The notes: generated by a model from the letters alone, not told the origin. 14,880 bases of DNA from Methylaequor sp002691245 (GCA_002691245.1 NZHH01000012.1:1-14880); one strand, 5' to 3'; positions 7,816 to 14,330 are shown, counted from the first letter of the stretch. Program-made: numbers and translations.

Positions 7816-8385
7816 CTAATTCAATATATCGTTAAATCTAATAAATTCATCTTTAAGAATTTTTTTCTTTAATTTTTTTCCAATAATTTTTTTTATATCA
7901 AATCCTGAAATTCCTTTATTTGGTCTCTTCAAGCAAATACTATCATAAGTAATTTTCATTCCTTTATCTAAATCTTTAGAAGCTACAACACTTTTAACAG
8001 AAATATTTTTAATTTTTCTTTCATCAGATTGACATTCTTTTTTCGCTATTCCTAAGATTTTTTCAGTACTACGTATTTTATCAATAAATTCTTTTAATTT
8101 TTTTGGGTTTAGGGAAAAAAAATGATCTGGACCTTTCATGTTATTATCTAAAGTAAAATGTTTTTCTATTACTTTTGCTCCTAAAGATACTGCTACTGTC
8201 GAGGCTGTGTTACCTAATGAATGATCAGAAAAGCCGAAAGTTGAGCTTAATTTTTTAAATAAAGGCAAACAATTAAGATTTAAACTTTTCTCATCCGCTG
8301 GATAACTAGATACACAATGCATTAAGATTACATTCTTTTTGTTATATAATTTTAGACATTTTTTAATTTCTTTAAAAGAAGACAT
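7816..8385 (-). CDS. legI: Legionaminic/sialic acid synthase, C-terminal part after a frameshift
   Basis: This carries the second half of a NeuB-family synthase: HCVSSYPADEKSLNL, GFSDHSLG and IEKHFTLD (the two metal-region histidines). A C-terminal SAF (antifreeze-like) domain follows, from about KSVVASKDLDKG to the end, with KRPNKGISG. The enzyme condenses PEP with a mannosamine-type sugar to form a nonulosonic acid. The frame is open upstream of the ATG at 8385 and there encodes IIISTG, the conserved ISTGM block, so the ATG is an internal Met. It joins the preceding fragment by one added base in the homopolymer at 8403-8412. Joined length is 336 residues, normal for the family. Alone it lacks the first half of the barrel and cannot be active. 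Confidence 0.85.
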   Translation of the reverse strand: MSSFKEIKKCLKLYNKKNVILMHCVSSYPADEKSLNLNCLPLFKKLSSTFGFSDHSLGNTASTVAVSLGAKVIEKHFTLDNNMKGPDHFFSLNPKKLKEFIDKIRSTEKILGIAKKECQSDERKIKNISVKSVVASKDLDKGMKITYDSICLKRPNKGISGFDIKKIIGKKLKKKILKDEFIRFNDILN

Positions 8386-8399
8386 TCCGGTTGAAATAA

Positions 8400-8825
8400 T
8401 TATTTTTTTTTTGTTTTAGATAAATATTTATGTAAGAAATAATCAGACAAATCAGGGGAAGCTGTCTTAAAAAATTGTATATTCATTGAATTAAGAAATT
8501 TAGCTGATTGCACATCAAAAGGTGTAGATATAAAGTCAATATTTATTTTTTTACAAAATTTACTTAATTTTTTAAAAATATTGTTACTCATCTCTAACTT
8601 TTTCAACATCTCATAATGAGTTACTTTTTTTTTAAAATTTTTTTTTTGATAGCTCGCTAAGGGAGCATTCTTTACGGCCAAATTATCTGCCTTAAATGAT
8701 TGAAATTTAATAGCATCTGCTCCAGCTTTTTTAGCAGCCTTAACTAGTTTTTTAGCAAAATTATAATTACCATTGTGATTTACACCTGCTTCAGCAATTA
8801 TATATACTTTCTTAAAATTTATCAT
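8400..8825 (-). CDS. legI: Legionaminic/sialic acid synthase, N-terminal part before a frameshift
   Basis: This fragment begins with a standard NeuB N-terminus: YIIAEAGVNHNGN (8-20), then AIKFQSFKADNL (38-49) with Lys40 and Gln42, STPFDVQSAKFL and FFKTASPDLSDY. It ends after 141 residues at a TAA directly following ten A residues on the coding strand. Restoring one base gives SKTKKKIIISTGM, which fits the family pattern AKTGKPIILSTGM residue for residue. The ATG at 8825 has no clear Shine-Dalgarno. It is the first gene of the nonulosonate operon and diverges from the LegH-like gene. The LegI (rather than NeuB) call rests on legB and legC downstream. Confidence 0.85.
   Translation of the reverse strand: MINFKKVYIIAEAGVNHNGNYNFAKKLVKAAKKAGADAIKFQSFKADNLAVKNAPLASYQKKNFKKKVTHYEMLKKLEMSNNIFKKLSKFCKKINIDFISTPFDVQSAKFLNSMNIQFFKTASPDLSDYFLHKYLSKTKKK
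8403..8412 (-). other. Frameshift site in legI at a 10-base homopolymer
   Basis: The plus strand shows ten T (ten A in the message). The upstream frame runs into TAA immediately after. The downstream frame of the same protein family resumes one position away. One extra A, or two fewer, restores a single open frame. Confidence 0.8.
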
Positions 8826-8845
8826 ACTGGAATAAACTTAGGTTT

Positions 8846-8882
8846 TTAATATATTGTATTGATAATAATACAAAATTATAAA
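8846..8882. promoter_or_regulatory. Divergent promoter region with inverted repeat between legI and legH
   Basis: A perfect 7-bp inverted repeat, TTGTATT (8854-8860) and AATACAA (8867-8873), sits in the 75-bp divergent gap. On the plus strand TTGTAT (8854-8859), a 17-nt spacer and TATAAA (8877-8882) form a fair sigma-70 promoter for the gene at 8901. On the minus strand the other arm gives TTGTAT, with a weaker TATTAA 16 nt on (8851-8846), towards legI. The repeat could also be an operator. Base composition makes chance matches likely. Confidence 0.35.
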
Positions 8883-8900
8883 CTTTTTACTCAAATTTCT

Positions 8901-9560
8901 ATGAAAAAAATAATAATAATTGGGTCAGGATTTCATTCAAAAATAGTTTATGATGAAATTTTAAGACTCAAGCAATTCCGTGTTTTGGGATATTTGAGTA
9001 ACGATCATAAAAATAAACATGCAATTAAAAAAATTAATTTTTTAGGTAAAATTAGTAAACTTGGAGATATAAAAATTAAAAATATATTTTATGTTATCGC
9101 AGTTGGACAAGGTGATATAAGAAAAAAAATCCTAATAGAAATAAATAAACTTAAAATAAAAGTTAAATGGGCAAAAATTGTTTCAAATAATACAATAATT
9201 TCACCTAATACTAAAATAGGAAAAGGCAGTGTTATAGTCTCTGGGTCAATTATAAATGTAGGAACTAGAATCGGTGATCATTGTTTGATAAATACTGGAT
9301 CCTCCATTGATCATGATAATAATTTTAAAAATTTTTCAGGTTGTGGTCCGCGTACAATAACTGGAGGAAATGTAACTGTAGGTGAAAAAAGTTATATTGG
9401 ATTAGGAAGCGTAATAAAAAATAACATTAAAATTTATAATAATACCATCATAGGTGCATCATCTTTAGTAATAAAAAATTGTAAAAGTAATTCCATCTAT
9501 TTTGGGAGACCAGCAAAAAGAATTAGAGAAATTAAAGATAATGAAAATTATTTGAAGTAA
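8901..9560 (+). CDS. legH: PglD/NeuD/LegH-type sugar acyltransferase (left-handed beta-helix)
   Basis: This protein has 219 residues from the ATG at 8901. An upstream in-frame TTG at 8859 falls inside the likely promoter. An N-terminal Rossmann-like sugar-binding domain (IIIIGSGFHSKIVYDEI, 4-20) precedes hexapeptide repeats forming a left-handed beta-helix (from about IGKGSVIVSGSIINVGTRIGD). The predicted catalytic base is His138 in SIDHDN. GGNVTVGEKSYIGLGS follows, as in PglD. In this setting the likely reaction is N-acetylation of the C4 amine made by LegC (LegH). A NeuD-like O-acetyltransferase is the alternative. GPRTITGG replaces the usual APGATLSG loop. It diverges from legI and converges on the sulfatase-like gene with a 5-nt gap. 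Confidence 0.8.
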   Translation: MKKIIIIGSGFHSKIVYDEILRLKQFRVLGYLSNDHKNKHAIKKINFLGKISKLGDIKIKNIFYVIAVGQGDIRKKILIEINKLKIKVKWAKIVSNNTIISPNTKIGKGSVIVSGSIINVGTRIGDHCLINTGSSIDHDNNFKNFSGCGPRTITGGNVTVGEKSYIGLGSVIKNNIKIYNNTIIGASSLVIKNCKSNSIYFGRPAKRIREIKDNENYLK

Positions 9561-9565
9561 ATAAT

Positions 9566-10678
9566 TTAGTTATAACCATTATTTTTTGACCAGGCTTTTA
9601 AAATATTATTGACTTTGTTTTTAACAAGCAAATTGGGAGACTTTTTATAATTAGTATCTTTTAAATTTATTTTTCCAGTAGAATCTAGCTTATTAAGAGT
9701 TTCAACATAATGAGTTTGGAATTTGTTTCTAATCATAACCTTGAAAGTTTGTTTTGGGAAAAAACTCTCAGTATAAATATCTCTTTTTTTTAAGTTATTT
9801 CCAGCTAAAAAACTAGGTAATCTTCCATCATATTTATTATAGTCATATTTTATTTTTGAAAGTTTTAATAACGTTGGTAGTACATCAACATTAGAAGTCA
9901 ATTCTGTTGAAAATCTTTTTTTTATATCTGTTCCAAATAATAGCCAGGGAACCCTAGTTTTATCTGAAGATAAAATATTATTTTTTTTTGAGGCATATGA
10001 GTGACCATGATCTGTAACAATAGTGCATATAAAATCTTTATTCTTATCTTTCTTGAGATAATCAAATAATATTCCAAGATATTTATCTATATAACTCATT
10101 TGTTTATATAAAATTTCTATCTTATTTTTATTAAATGCCTCATTCACTGATTTATTTTTTGTTTTTTCTACATTAAATATTTTGAATGGCTCTAATTTTG
10201 ACTGAGTATAATATGGTGGATTAATTTTAGTATAATGATGTAAATCATTTAATCCTAAAAACATAAAGTTATTGTATTGATTAAATGTTTCTAAATGATC
10301 AATGGTTTCAAAGACTGTTTCCTTGCAGTCAAGATTTTCCTTAAATACTGTTCTATCAAATCCATTTATATAACCGTATAAAGGATTTGATCTTTTTCCT
10401 GAATTAATTTGGTAAGTTAAAAAATTATTTTTTTGAAAATATTCTTGTAGAAGTGTATTTTTCTCATTTACATTGTGATGATAATCAGGATGAAATATAC
10501 CATGATTATGAGTATATTTACCGGTTATAATTGAAGCAAAACTTGGTAATGTCCATTCAGCGGTTGCATAATTTTTACCAAATACCACCCCACTATTTGC
10601 CATAGAACTAATGTTTGGAAAAAATTTTAAATTATTTGTGTTACTTTTATCAAAAATGAAACCATCTATAAAAATCAT
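9566..10678 (-). CDS. Alkaline-phosphatase/sulfatase-superfamily hydrolase or transferase, catalytic part
   Basis: The catalytic domain spans 370 residues. It has IFIDGF with metal ligand Asp5, ATAEWTLPSFASIITGKYTHNHG (38-60) at the nucleophile position, LNDLHHY (143-149) and VTDHGHSYASK (221-231). Where sulfatases have Cys or Ser in C-x-P-x-R, this has T43-L-P-S-F. Thr cannot become formylglycine and the Arg is missing. Thr is the nucleophile in related phospho-transferases such as LtaS and phosphoethanolamine transferases. No signal peptide or membrane helix precedes it. Upstream of the ATG at 10678 the frame stays open (KKKIVIMIFIDGF). The real N-terminus is therefore probably the fragment at 10650-11231, joined by a one-base change in the homopolymer at 10687-10697. 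Substrate unknown. Confidence 0.75.
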   Translation of the reverse strand: MIFIDGFIFDKSNTNNLKFFPNISSMANSGVVFGKNYATAEWTLPSFASIITGKYTHNHGIFHPDYHHNVNEKNTLLQEYFQKNNFLTYQINSGKRSNPLYGYINGFDRTVFKENLDCKETVFETIDHLETFNQYNNFMFLGLNDLHHYTKINPPYYTQSKLEPFKIFNVEKTKNKSVNEAFNKNKIEILYKQMSYIDKYLGILFDYLKKDKNKDFICTIVTDHGHSYASKKNNILSSDKTRVPWLLFGTDIKKRFSTELTSNVDVLPTLLKLSKIKYDYNKYDGRLPSFLAGNNLKKRDIYTESFFPKQTFKVMIRNKFQTHYVETLNKLDSTGKINLKDTNYKKSPNLLVKNKVNNILKAWSKNNGYN

Positions 10679-11231
10679 AATTACAATTTTTTTTTTTGAT
10701 TGGAATTATTTTTTTTTGAAAACAGTCAGAGCAAATGAATTTTTTTTTGGAAGATATTATGTTTGTTCCTTTATCTAACCTTATAATTGAAAATCGTTCA
10801 GGTGAAAGAGTAAATAATTGTTTTTTTTTTTCTTTTTTGATTTCCAATTGAAGATTGCTACTCTCAAAATGAGATAAAATAAAAAGATCATTTTTTCTTT
10901 TTATGTTAATCTTAAGTTTCTTGGATATTATTTTAGATTTATATATTTCGATAAAAAACAAATTAAAATTTTTAAAAAAACTTAGAAAATTTAAAACTGA
11001 AGGTTTTTCAAAAGAGGTATTATAAAACCTTACAAAATACCCCTCATTTTTTTTCTTGTTAAAAAGTGGTTTAAAATAACCATTAATGCTCAAATTATTA
11101 TTATAAGGAAATCTAAGTATTTCCCTAAAATCTCCTTTTTTTGAAAACAATACTTTATAAAAAATATACTTAATATTTATATAAATAAATGGAAATTTTT
11201 TTTTGAAAAAATTATTAAGTTTAAATTTCAT
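10650..11231 (-). CDS. N-terminal domain of the sulfatase-like protein, before a frameshift
   Basis: I recognise no family in these 193 residues. They are rich in Lys, Phe and Ile, with alternating hydrophobic stretches that could be beta-strands, and no clear membrane segment or signal peptide. The last residues overlap the sulfatase-like start in another frame. At eleven A residues (10687-10697) the frame leaves PIKKK and ends NCNYDFYRWFHF. With ten A it would continue PIKKKIVIMIFIDGF straight into the catalytic domain, giving one protein of about 554 residues. I therefore read it as the N-terminal part of the same gene. The ATG at 11231 overlaps the kinase stop as ATGA. A separate small protein is possible but less likely. 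Confidence 0.65.
   Translation of the reverse strand: MKFKLNNFFKKKFPFIYINIKYIFYKVLFSKKGDFREILRFPYNNNLSINGYFKPLFNKKKNEGYFVRFYNTSFEKPSVLNFLSFFKNFNLFFIEIYKSKIISKKLKINIKRKNDLFILSHFESSNLQLEIKKEKKKQLFTLSPERFSIIRLDKGTNIISSKKKFICSDCFQKKIIPIKKKNCNYDFYRWFHF
10687..10697 (-). other. Frameshift site in the sulfatase-like gene at an 11-base homopolymer
   Basis: Eleven T on the plus strand. Removing one base fuses the upstream 193-residue frame to the catalytic domain at the start of the conserved IFIDGF strand, which is why a frameshift is preferred over two genes. Confidence 0.6.
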
Positions 11232-11701
11232 AACAAATTTAAATTTTTGAGATCAAGTTTTTTAAAAAAGGAAGATTTATTATCATTTATTAACACTTCT
11301 GTTTTAAAATTTTCATAAAAAATATCTTTTCCGACTACATTCCTCTTATTCCTATAAGTTTTATGATTCTTTTTAACTGTATCAAATTTTATTCTATTTA
11401 TTTTAACCACTAAAATATTGTTCTTCTTACATAAAATATTAATTTTTTTATTTAAATAAACTGATGACGCTATTGGAAACTTTCCTGAATTAATTATAAT
11501 TTTTGATATTCCAAAAATTCTATTTATTTGAATTTCTCTATCTTTTTTTGAGTAATTTAAATCTTTACTAATTAGTTTTCTAACTATATCGCCATCAACA
11601 ATTACAGAATTATTTATTTTTTTTTGTAATTTTTGTGAAACAAATGTTTTACCAGATCCTGATAATCCAAAAAACCATACTCCATTTATCTTTTTTTTCA
11701 T
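11228..11701 (-). CDS. APS-kinase-like (CysC-like) P-loop kinase
   Basis: The 157-residue protein has the P-loop GLSGSGKT (12-19), VDGDIVRKLISKDLNYSKKDRE (35-56) matching the CysC DGD-R-DLG-S-DR block, and a C-terminal NVVGKDIFY (121-129). APS kinase phosphorylates the 3'-OH of adenylylsulfate to give PAPS. The usual CysC C-terminus reads FTGID; NVVG-D is instead found in CysC relatives of surface-glycan loci. One of these is the Campylobacter capsule kinase Cj1415, which acts on CDP-phosphoramidate. The length is short (CysC about 180-200). It sits 2 nt after the pyruvate-kinase-like gene and overlaps the next gene as ATGA. An ATP-sulfurylase-like gene in the operon favours APS, but another adenylylated substrate is possible. 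Confidence 0.78.
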   Translation of the reverse strand: MKKKINGVWFFGLSGSGKTFVSQKLQKKINNSVIVDGDIVRKLISKDLNYSKKDREIQINRIFGISKIIINSGKFPIASSVYLNKKINILCKKNNILVVKINRIKFDTVKKNHKTYRNKRNVVGKDIFYENFKTEVLINDNKSSFFKKLDLKNLNLL

Positions 11702-11703
11702 TC

Positions 11704-13023
11704 TTATATAAAGTCTTTTTTTTCAATAATAGAAACTGAATTTGCTCTTGAGTTCTTTCTTGGGAATATTAAGCTGATTAAATATGCATATTTATTTTTA
11801 ATAAATATATTTTTTAAATTATTTTTAATATTTTGGTAAAAAAAATTGTCTAAAGATTTTTTTGGATATTTGACTAAAGAAGCATGTACATCTGTTCGAA
11901 GGCTTAATTTTTTTATCATGTTTTTATTTTCTGTAAAAAGAAATAGTTTATGAAAGTTTTTATTAAAAACTTTTTCATAAAAATAACCTTTTTTTGAAAA
12001 AACAATAATAATCTGATTATTAAAATCATTTATTAAATTTTCAATTGATAGTTGGTCCTTAATTATATTACTTTTAAATTTTTTTCCTAAGTATCTATTT
12101 ATCCAATCAAGTGCATTATACCAATTATTAGATGTTGCGGTCTCGTCACTTAGCATTATGTAATCAATTTTTTTTGATAAATAATAATCAATATTTATAA
12201 CATCACTTTTTGTGGGTGTTTTTTCTTTAATTAGAGAATTTAGATTTTCTGTTGCGATGATTGATGGTTTCCCAAAAGTTTTACAATCATTAATAATTTT
12301 TTCTGAGAAATTTGACAAATTTGCAATACCCACTTCTGCAGAAAGATCACCTCTGTCAATCATAATAGCGTCACTATTTTGAATAATGTCTTTTCTATTT
12401 ATATATCCTAAAGAATTCTCTAACTTTGATACAAATAAAAACATTGGGTATTTTTTTTTTAATTTTTTTAATATTTTTGAATCTTGAATAAAACTTAAGC
12501 CAATACAATCAATTTTTAACTTCTTAATTTTTTTTAGATATTTTAGATAAAGTTTTTCTTGAAGTGAATTATTGTAAATTGCATTTGGTATATTTAAACC
12601 CTTTTTTGAAAATAAATCAAAACTTTGAAGAGATTTTCCAGATAAAATATTTTTTTTTAATGAAATAAATTTAAATTCAAAAGCACCATCAGATAAAGAA
12701 AAAAAACTAGGTTTATTTGTAATTTTGGGTAAAGGATTTGACAGAGGTATTATTTCTTTTCCTTTATTTAAATAACTAAATCGTAGTAATTGACCTTTCT
12801 TTATTTTAATAATACTTTTGTTTAATGTTCTGGGTTTCACGCCTGGGATATCTACAAGTATTATTTTTTTTTTATTTTTTTTTTTTATTTTATCAATATT
12901 TTTTTTATGCCAGCTTAAAGTGTTGTGTGACATATTGAGTCTAACCATGTCGGTTTTCTCAAGAAACTTAATTAAATTTTTACCCTCGGAAACAGGTCCT
13001 ACAGTGGCAAGTATTTTTGTCAT
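11704..13023 (-). CDS. Divergent pyruvate-kinase-like enzyme
   Basis: This 439-residue protein follows pyruvate kinase closely in its active site. R28, N30 and S32 (MVRLNMSH) match rabbit R73, N75 and S77. D58 and R65 match D113 and R120, K200 and E202 match K270 and E272 (SKLEN), D226 matches D296 (RGDL), and T258 matches T328 (IATENL). Spacings between these residues agree exactly within each block. The K+ ligand T114 is Ile59 (DIPGVKPR, not DTKGPEIR), and the GPE segment is altered. The C-terminal domain is short and diverged. Its place between ATP-sulfurylase-like and APS-kinase-like genes, with ATGA overlap upstream and a 2-nt gap downstream, argues against ordinary glycolysis. Phosphotransfer between a PEP-like and a nucleotide substrate is likely; the true acceptor is unknown. 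Confidence 0.8.
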   Translation of the reverse strand: MTKILATVGPVSEGKNLIKFLEKTDMVRLNMSHNTLSWHKKNIDKIKKKNKKKIILVDIPGVKPRTLNKSIIKIKKGQLLRFSYLNKGKEIIPLSNPLPKITNKPSFFSLSDGAFEFKFISLKKNILSGKSLQSFDLFSKKGLNIPNAIYNNSLQEKLYLKYLKKIKKLKIDCIGLSFIQDSKILKKLKKKYPMFLFVSKLENSLGYINRKDIIQNSDAIMIDRGDLSAEVGIANLSNFSEKIINDCKTFGKPSIIATENLNSLIKEKTPTKSDVINIDYYLSKKIDYIMLSDETATSNNWYNALDWINRYLGKKFKSNIIKDQLSIENLINDFNNQIIIVFSKKGYFYEKVFNKNFHKLFLFTENKNMIKKLSLRTDVHASLVKYPKKSLDNFFYQNIKNNLKNIFIKNKYAYLISLIFPRKNSRANSVSIIEKKDFI

Positions 13024-13967
13024 AATTTATCAACAATTAATTTTTGTAATTTATTATCAGCATGACGGTAAATTGATTTCTGTTTTAATGCTGATCTAAA
13101 TTTTGTACCAGAAATGTTTATTAAATTTTTATGATTACAATCACCTTTAATCAAATATTTTCTACATTTATTGCAATAATAACCTCCATAGCTAGTTATA
13201 GGTTTTATTTTAAATTTTTTAGCTAATTTTTTTACCACTTTAATAGCTGCAAGTGGATTATAAATGTTTTCTGCTCCAGCATGATCTCTACCTACATAAA
13301 AATATTTAAAACCCAGATTCTCTCTTAGCATCATGTGGTGGATAGCTTCTCTAGGTCCTGCATAATGAAAATTGCTCCAAATATGTAAAAATTTAATTTT
13401 TTTATTTTTTCTCTCAATATATTTAAGTGAATTTTTAATTAGGTCGTCTGTAAAGTCTTTTTTTTTTTTAATTCCAAAAATTGGATTTAAAATTAGCAAA
13501 TCAAATTTTTTTATTAAATGATGAAAAACAGCCTCATGACCAAAATGTGGGACGTTTCTAATTTGCATTGCACATACGCTAGATTTATGTCTATGAAAAT
13601 TTTTTACTTTTTTTTTTGTACTATTTATACTTGATACATAAAAATCAAATTTTTTTTTATATTTATGTTTTAACTTAATATTATAAGCGAATATATCCCC
13701 ATATCTAAAATACTTTTTGTTACCAATATAATTCAAATTTTCCGTATTAAATATTTTTTTAGAAAATTTTTTTTTATTAATTCTAAAAAATTTAGCTGTT
13801 TTATAATCAAAATATTTAATATTTTGTGGCAAACATAAAGGAACCCCTTTATACAAATTCTGATAAAATGAATTCAATTTTGTCTCGCTTAGAAAGTTAG
13901 ATTGATAATTGTATAAATCACAATACAAGTTTGCGTATGAGATTAAGTATTCTTCTTGGTCATTCAT
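13020..13967 (-). CDS. sat: ATP-sulfurylase-like adenylyltransferase
   Basis: The signature blocks of sulfate adenylyltransferase are present: QIRNVPHFGHE (135-145) for QTRNPxHRAHE with HxxH, and YAGPREAIHHMMLRENLGF (202-220). VGRDHAGAENIY (225-236), a probable zinc site YCNKC...CNH (264-279) and ISGTKFR (285-291) follow. The enzyme adenylates sulfate to APS. At 315 residues it is shorter than typical Sat (about 390), with a reduced and unfamiliar N-terminal domain (1-125), so it is a divergent member. It is first in an operon with the pyruvate-kinase-like gene (ATGA overlap) and the APS-kinase-like gene. No reductase or sulfotransferase is in the window. SAR11 isolates are known to lack assimilatory sulfate reduction, so a biosynthetic donor role is more likely. 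Sulfate is the default substrate, not proven. Confidence 0.82.
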   Translation of the reverse strand: MNDQEEYLISYANLYCDLYNYQSNFLSETKLNSFYQNLYKGVPLCLPQNIKYFDYKTAKFFRINKKKFSKKIFNTENLNYIGNKKYFRYGDIFAYNIKLKHKYKKKFDFYVSSINSTKKKVKNFHRHKSSVCAMQIRNVPHFGHEAVFHHLIKKFDLLILNPIFGIKKKKDFTDDLIKNSLKYIERKNKKIKFLHIWSNFHYAGPREAIHHMMLRENLGFKYFYVGRDHAGAENIYNPLAAIKVVKKLAKKFKIKPITSYGGYYCNKCRKYLIKGDCNHKNLINISGTKFRSALKQKSIYRHADNKLQKLIVDKL

Positions 13968-14039
13968 GAAATAATTATAAATTAGTATATTAATTTTATT
14001 TCTTATACTTTAAAATTAAACTCTAAACAAAGTTTTTAA
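13968..14039. promoter_or_regulatory. Divergent intergenic region between sat-like and TauE-like genes
   Basis: These 72 bp must hold the start signals of the sat-like operon (minus) and the permease (plus). It is almost pure A+T. I see TATAAT on the minus strand and TATACT on both strands, but no partner -35 at a good spacing. No hairpin or operator stands out. Confidence 0.3.
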
Positions 14040-14330
14040 ATGAATGAAATTTTATTGCTATCTTTTATTTTAATAGTTCTCACTTCTATTCAAACTATTG
14101 TTGGAGTAGGTGTTTTAGTGATAGGAACTCCTGTGATGCTTTTGGCTAATTATAACATAATTGATATTTTGACAATACTACTACCTACTTCTATCATGAT
14201 TAGTTTAATCAATACTTTCTATTTTAATTTTAAATTTAAAAATGACTTTGTTAAAGTTGAAAAAAATTTAAAAAAAAAAATTTTTTTTCATCTGTATACC
14301 ATCGATTTTTTTGGGATTAGTTCTTCTTAA
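14040..14330 (+). CDS. TauE/SafE-family membrane permease, N-terminal part before a frameshift
   Basis: The ATG at 14040 opens a hydrophobic protein with the TauE/SafE first-repeat pattern (TSIQTIVGVGVLVIGTPVMLL, about 15-35). A second helix, IIDILTILLPTSIMISLINTFYF, follows. The true sequence ends near residue 80. After the A11/T8 run the frame gives a hydrophilic tail (HLYTIDFFGISSS) unlike the family. TauE/SafE proteins move sulfite, sulfoacetate or other organosulfonates, and the corynebacterial CysZ member is linked to sulfate uptake. Its position beside an ATP-sulfurylase-like gene makes an oxyanion transport role plausible, but that is inference. Confidence 0.75.
   Translation: MNEILLLSFILIVLTSIQTIVGVGVLVIGTPVMLLANYNIIDILTILLPTSIMISLINTFYFNFKFKNDFVKVEKNLKKKIFFHLYTIDFFGISSS
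14270..14280 (+). other. Frameshift site in the TauE-like gene at A11 (followed by T8)
   Basis: Eleven A are followed directly by eight T (14281-14288). Removing one base, or adding two, in either run joins the two halves through KKFFFICIPSIFLGLVLLKKY, a normal membrane helix, to give a 248-residue protein. Confidence 0.75.

Noticed and set aside
8859..8900. TTG start for the LegH-like gene at 8859
   Set aside because: The extra 14 residues precede the conserved MKKIIIIGSG start and overlap the candidate promoter.
11704..13023. Housekeeping pyruvate kinase
   Set aside because: The altered DIPGVKPR loop, diverged C-terminal domain and coupling to sat-like and cysC-like genes argue for a special role.
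12818..13099. Plus-strand open frame of 93 codons
   Set aside because: Antisense to the pyruvate-kinase-like and sat-like genes, which have clear motifs across this stretch.
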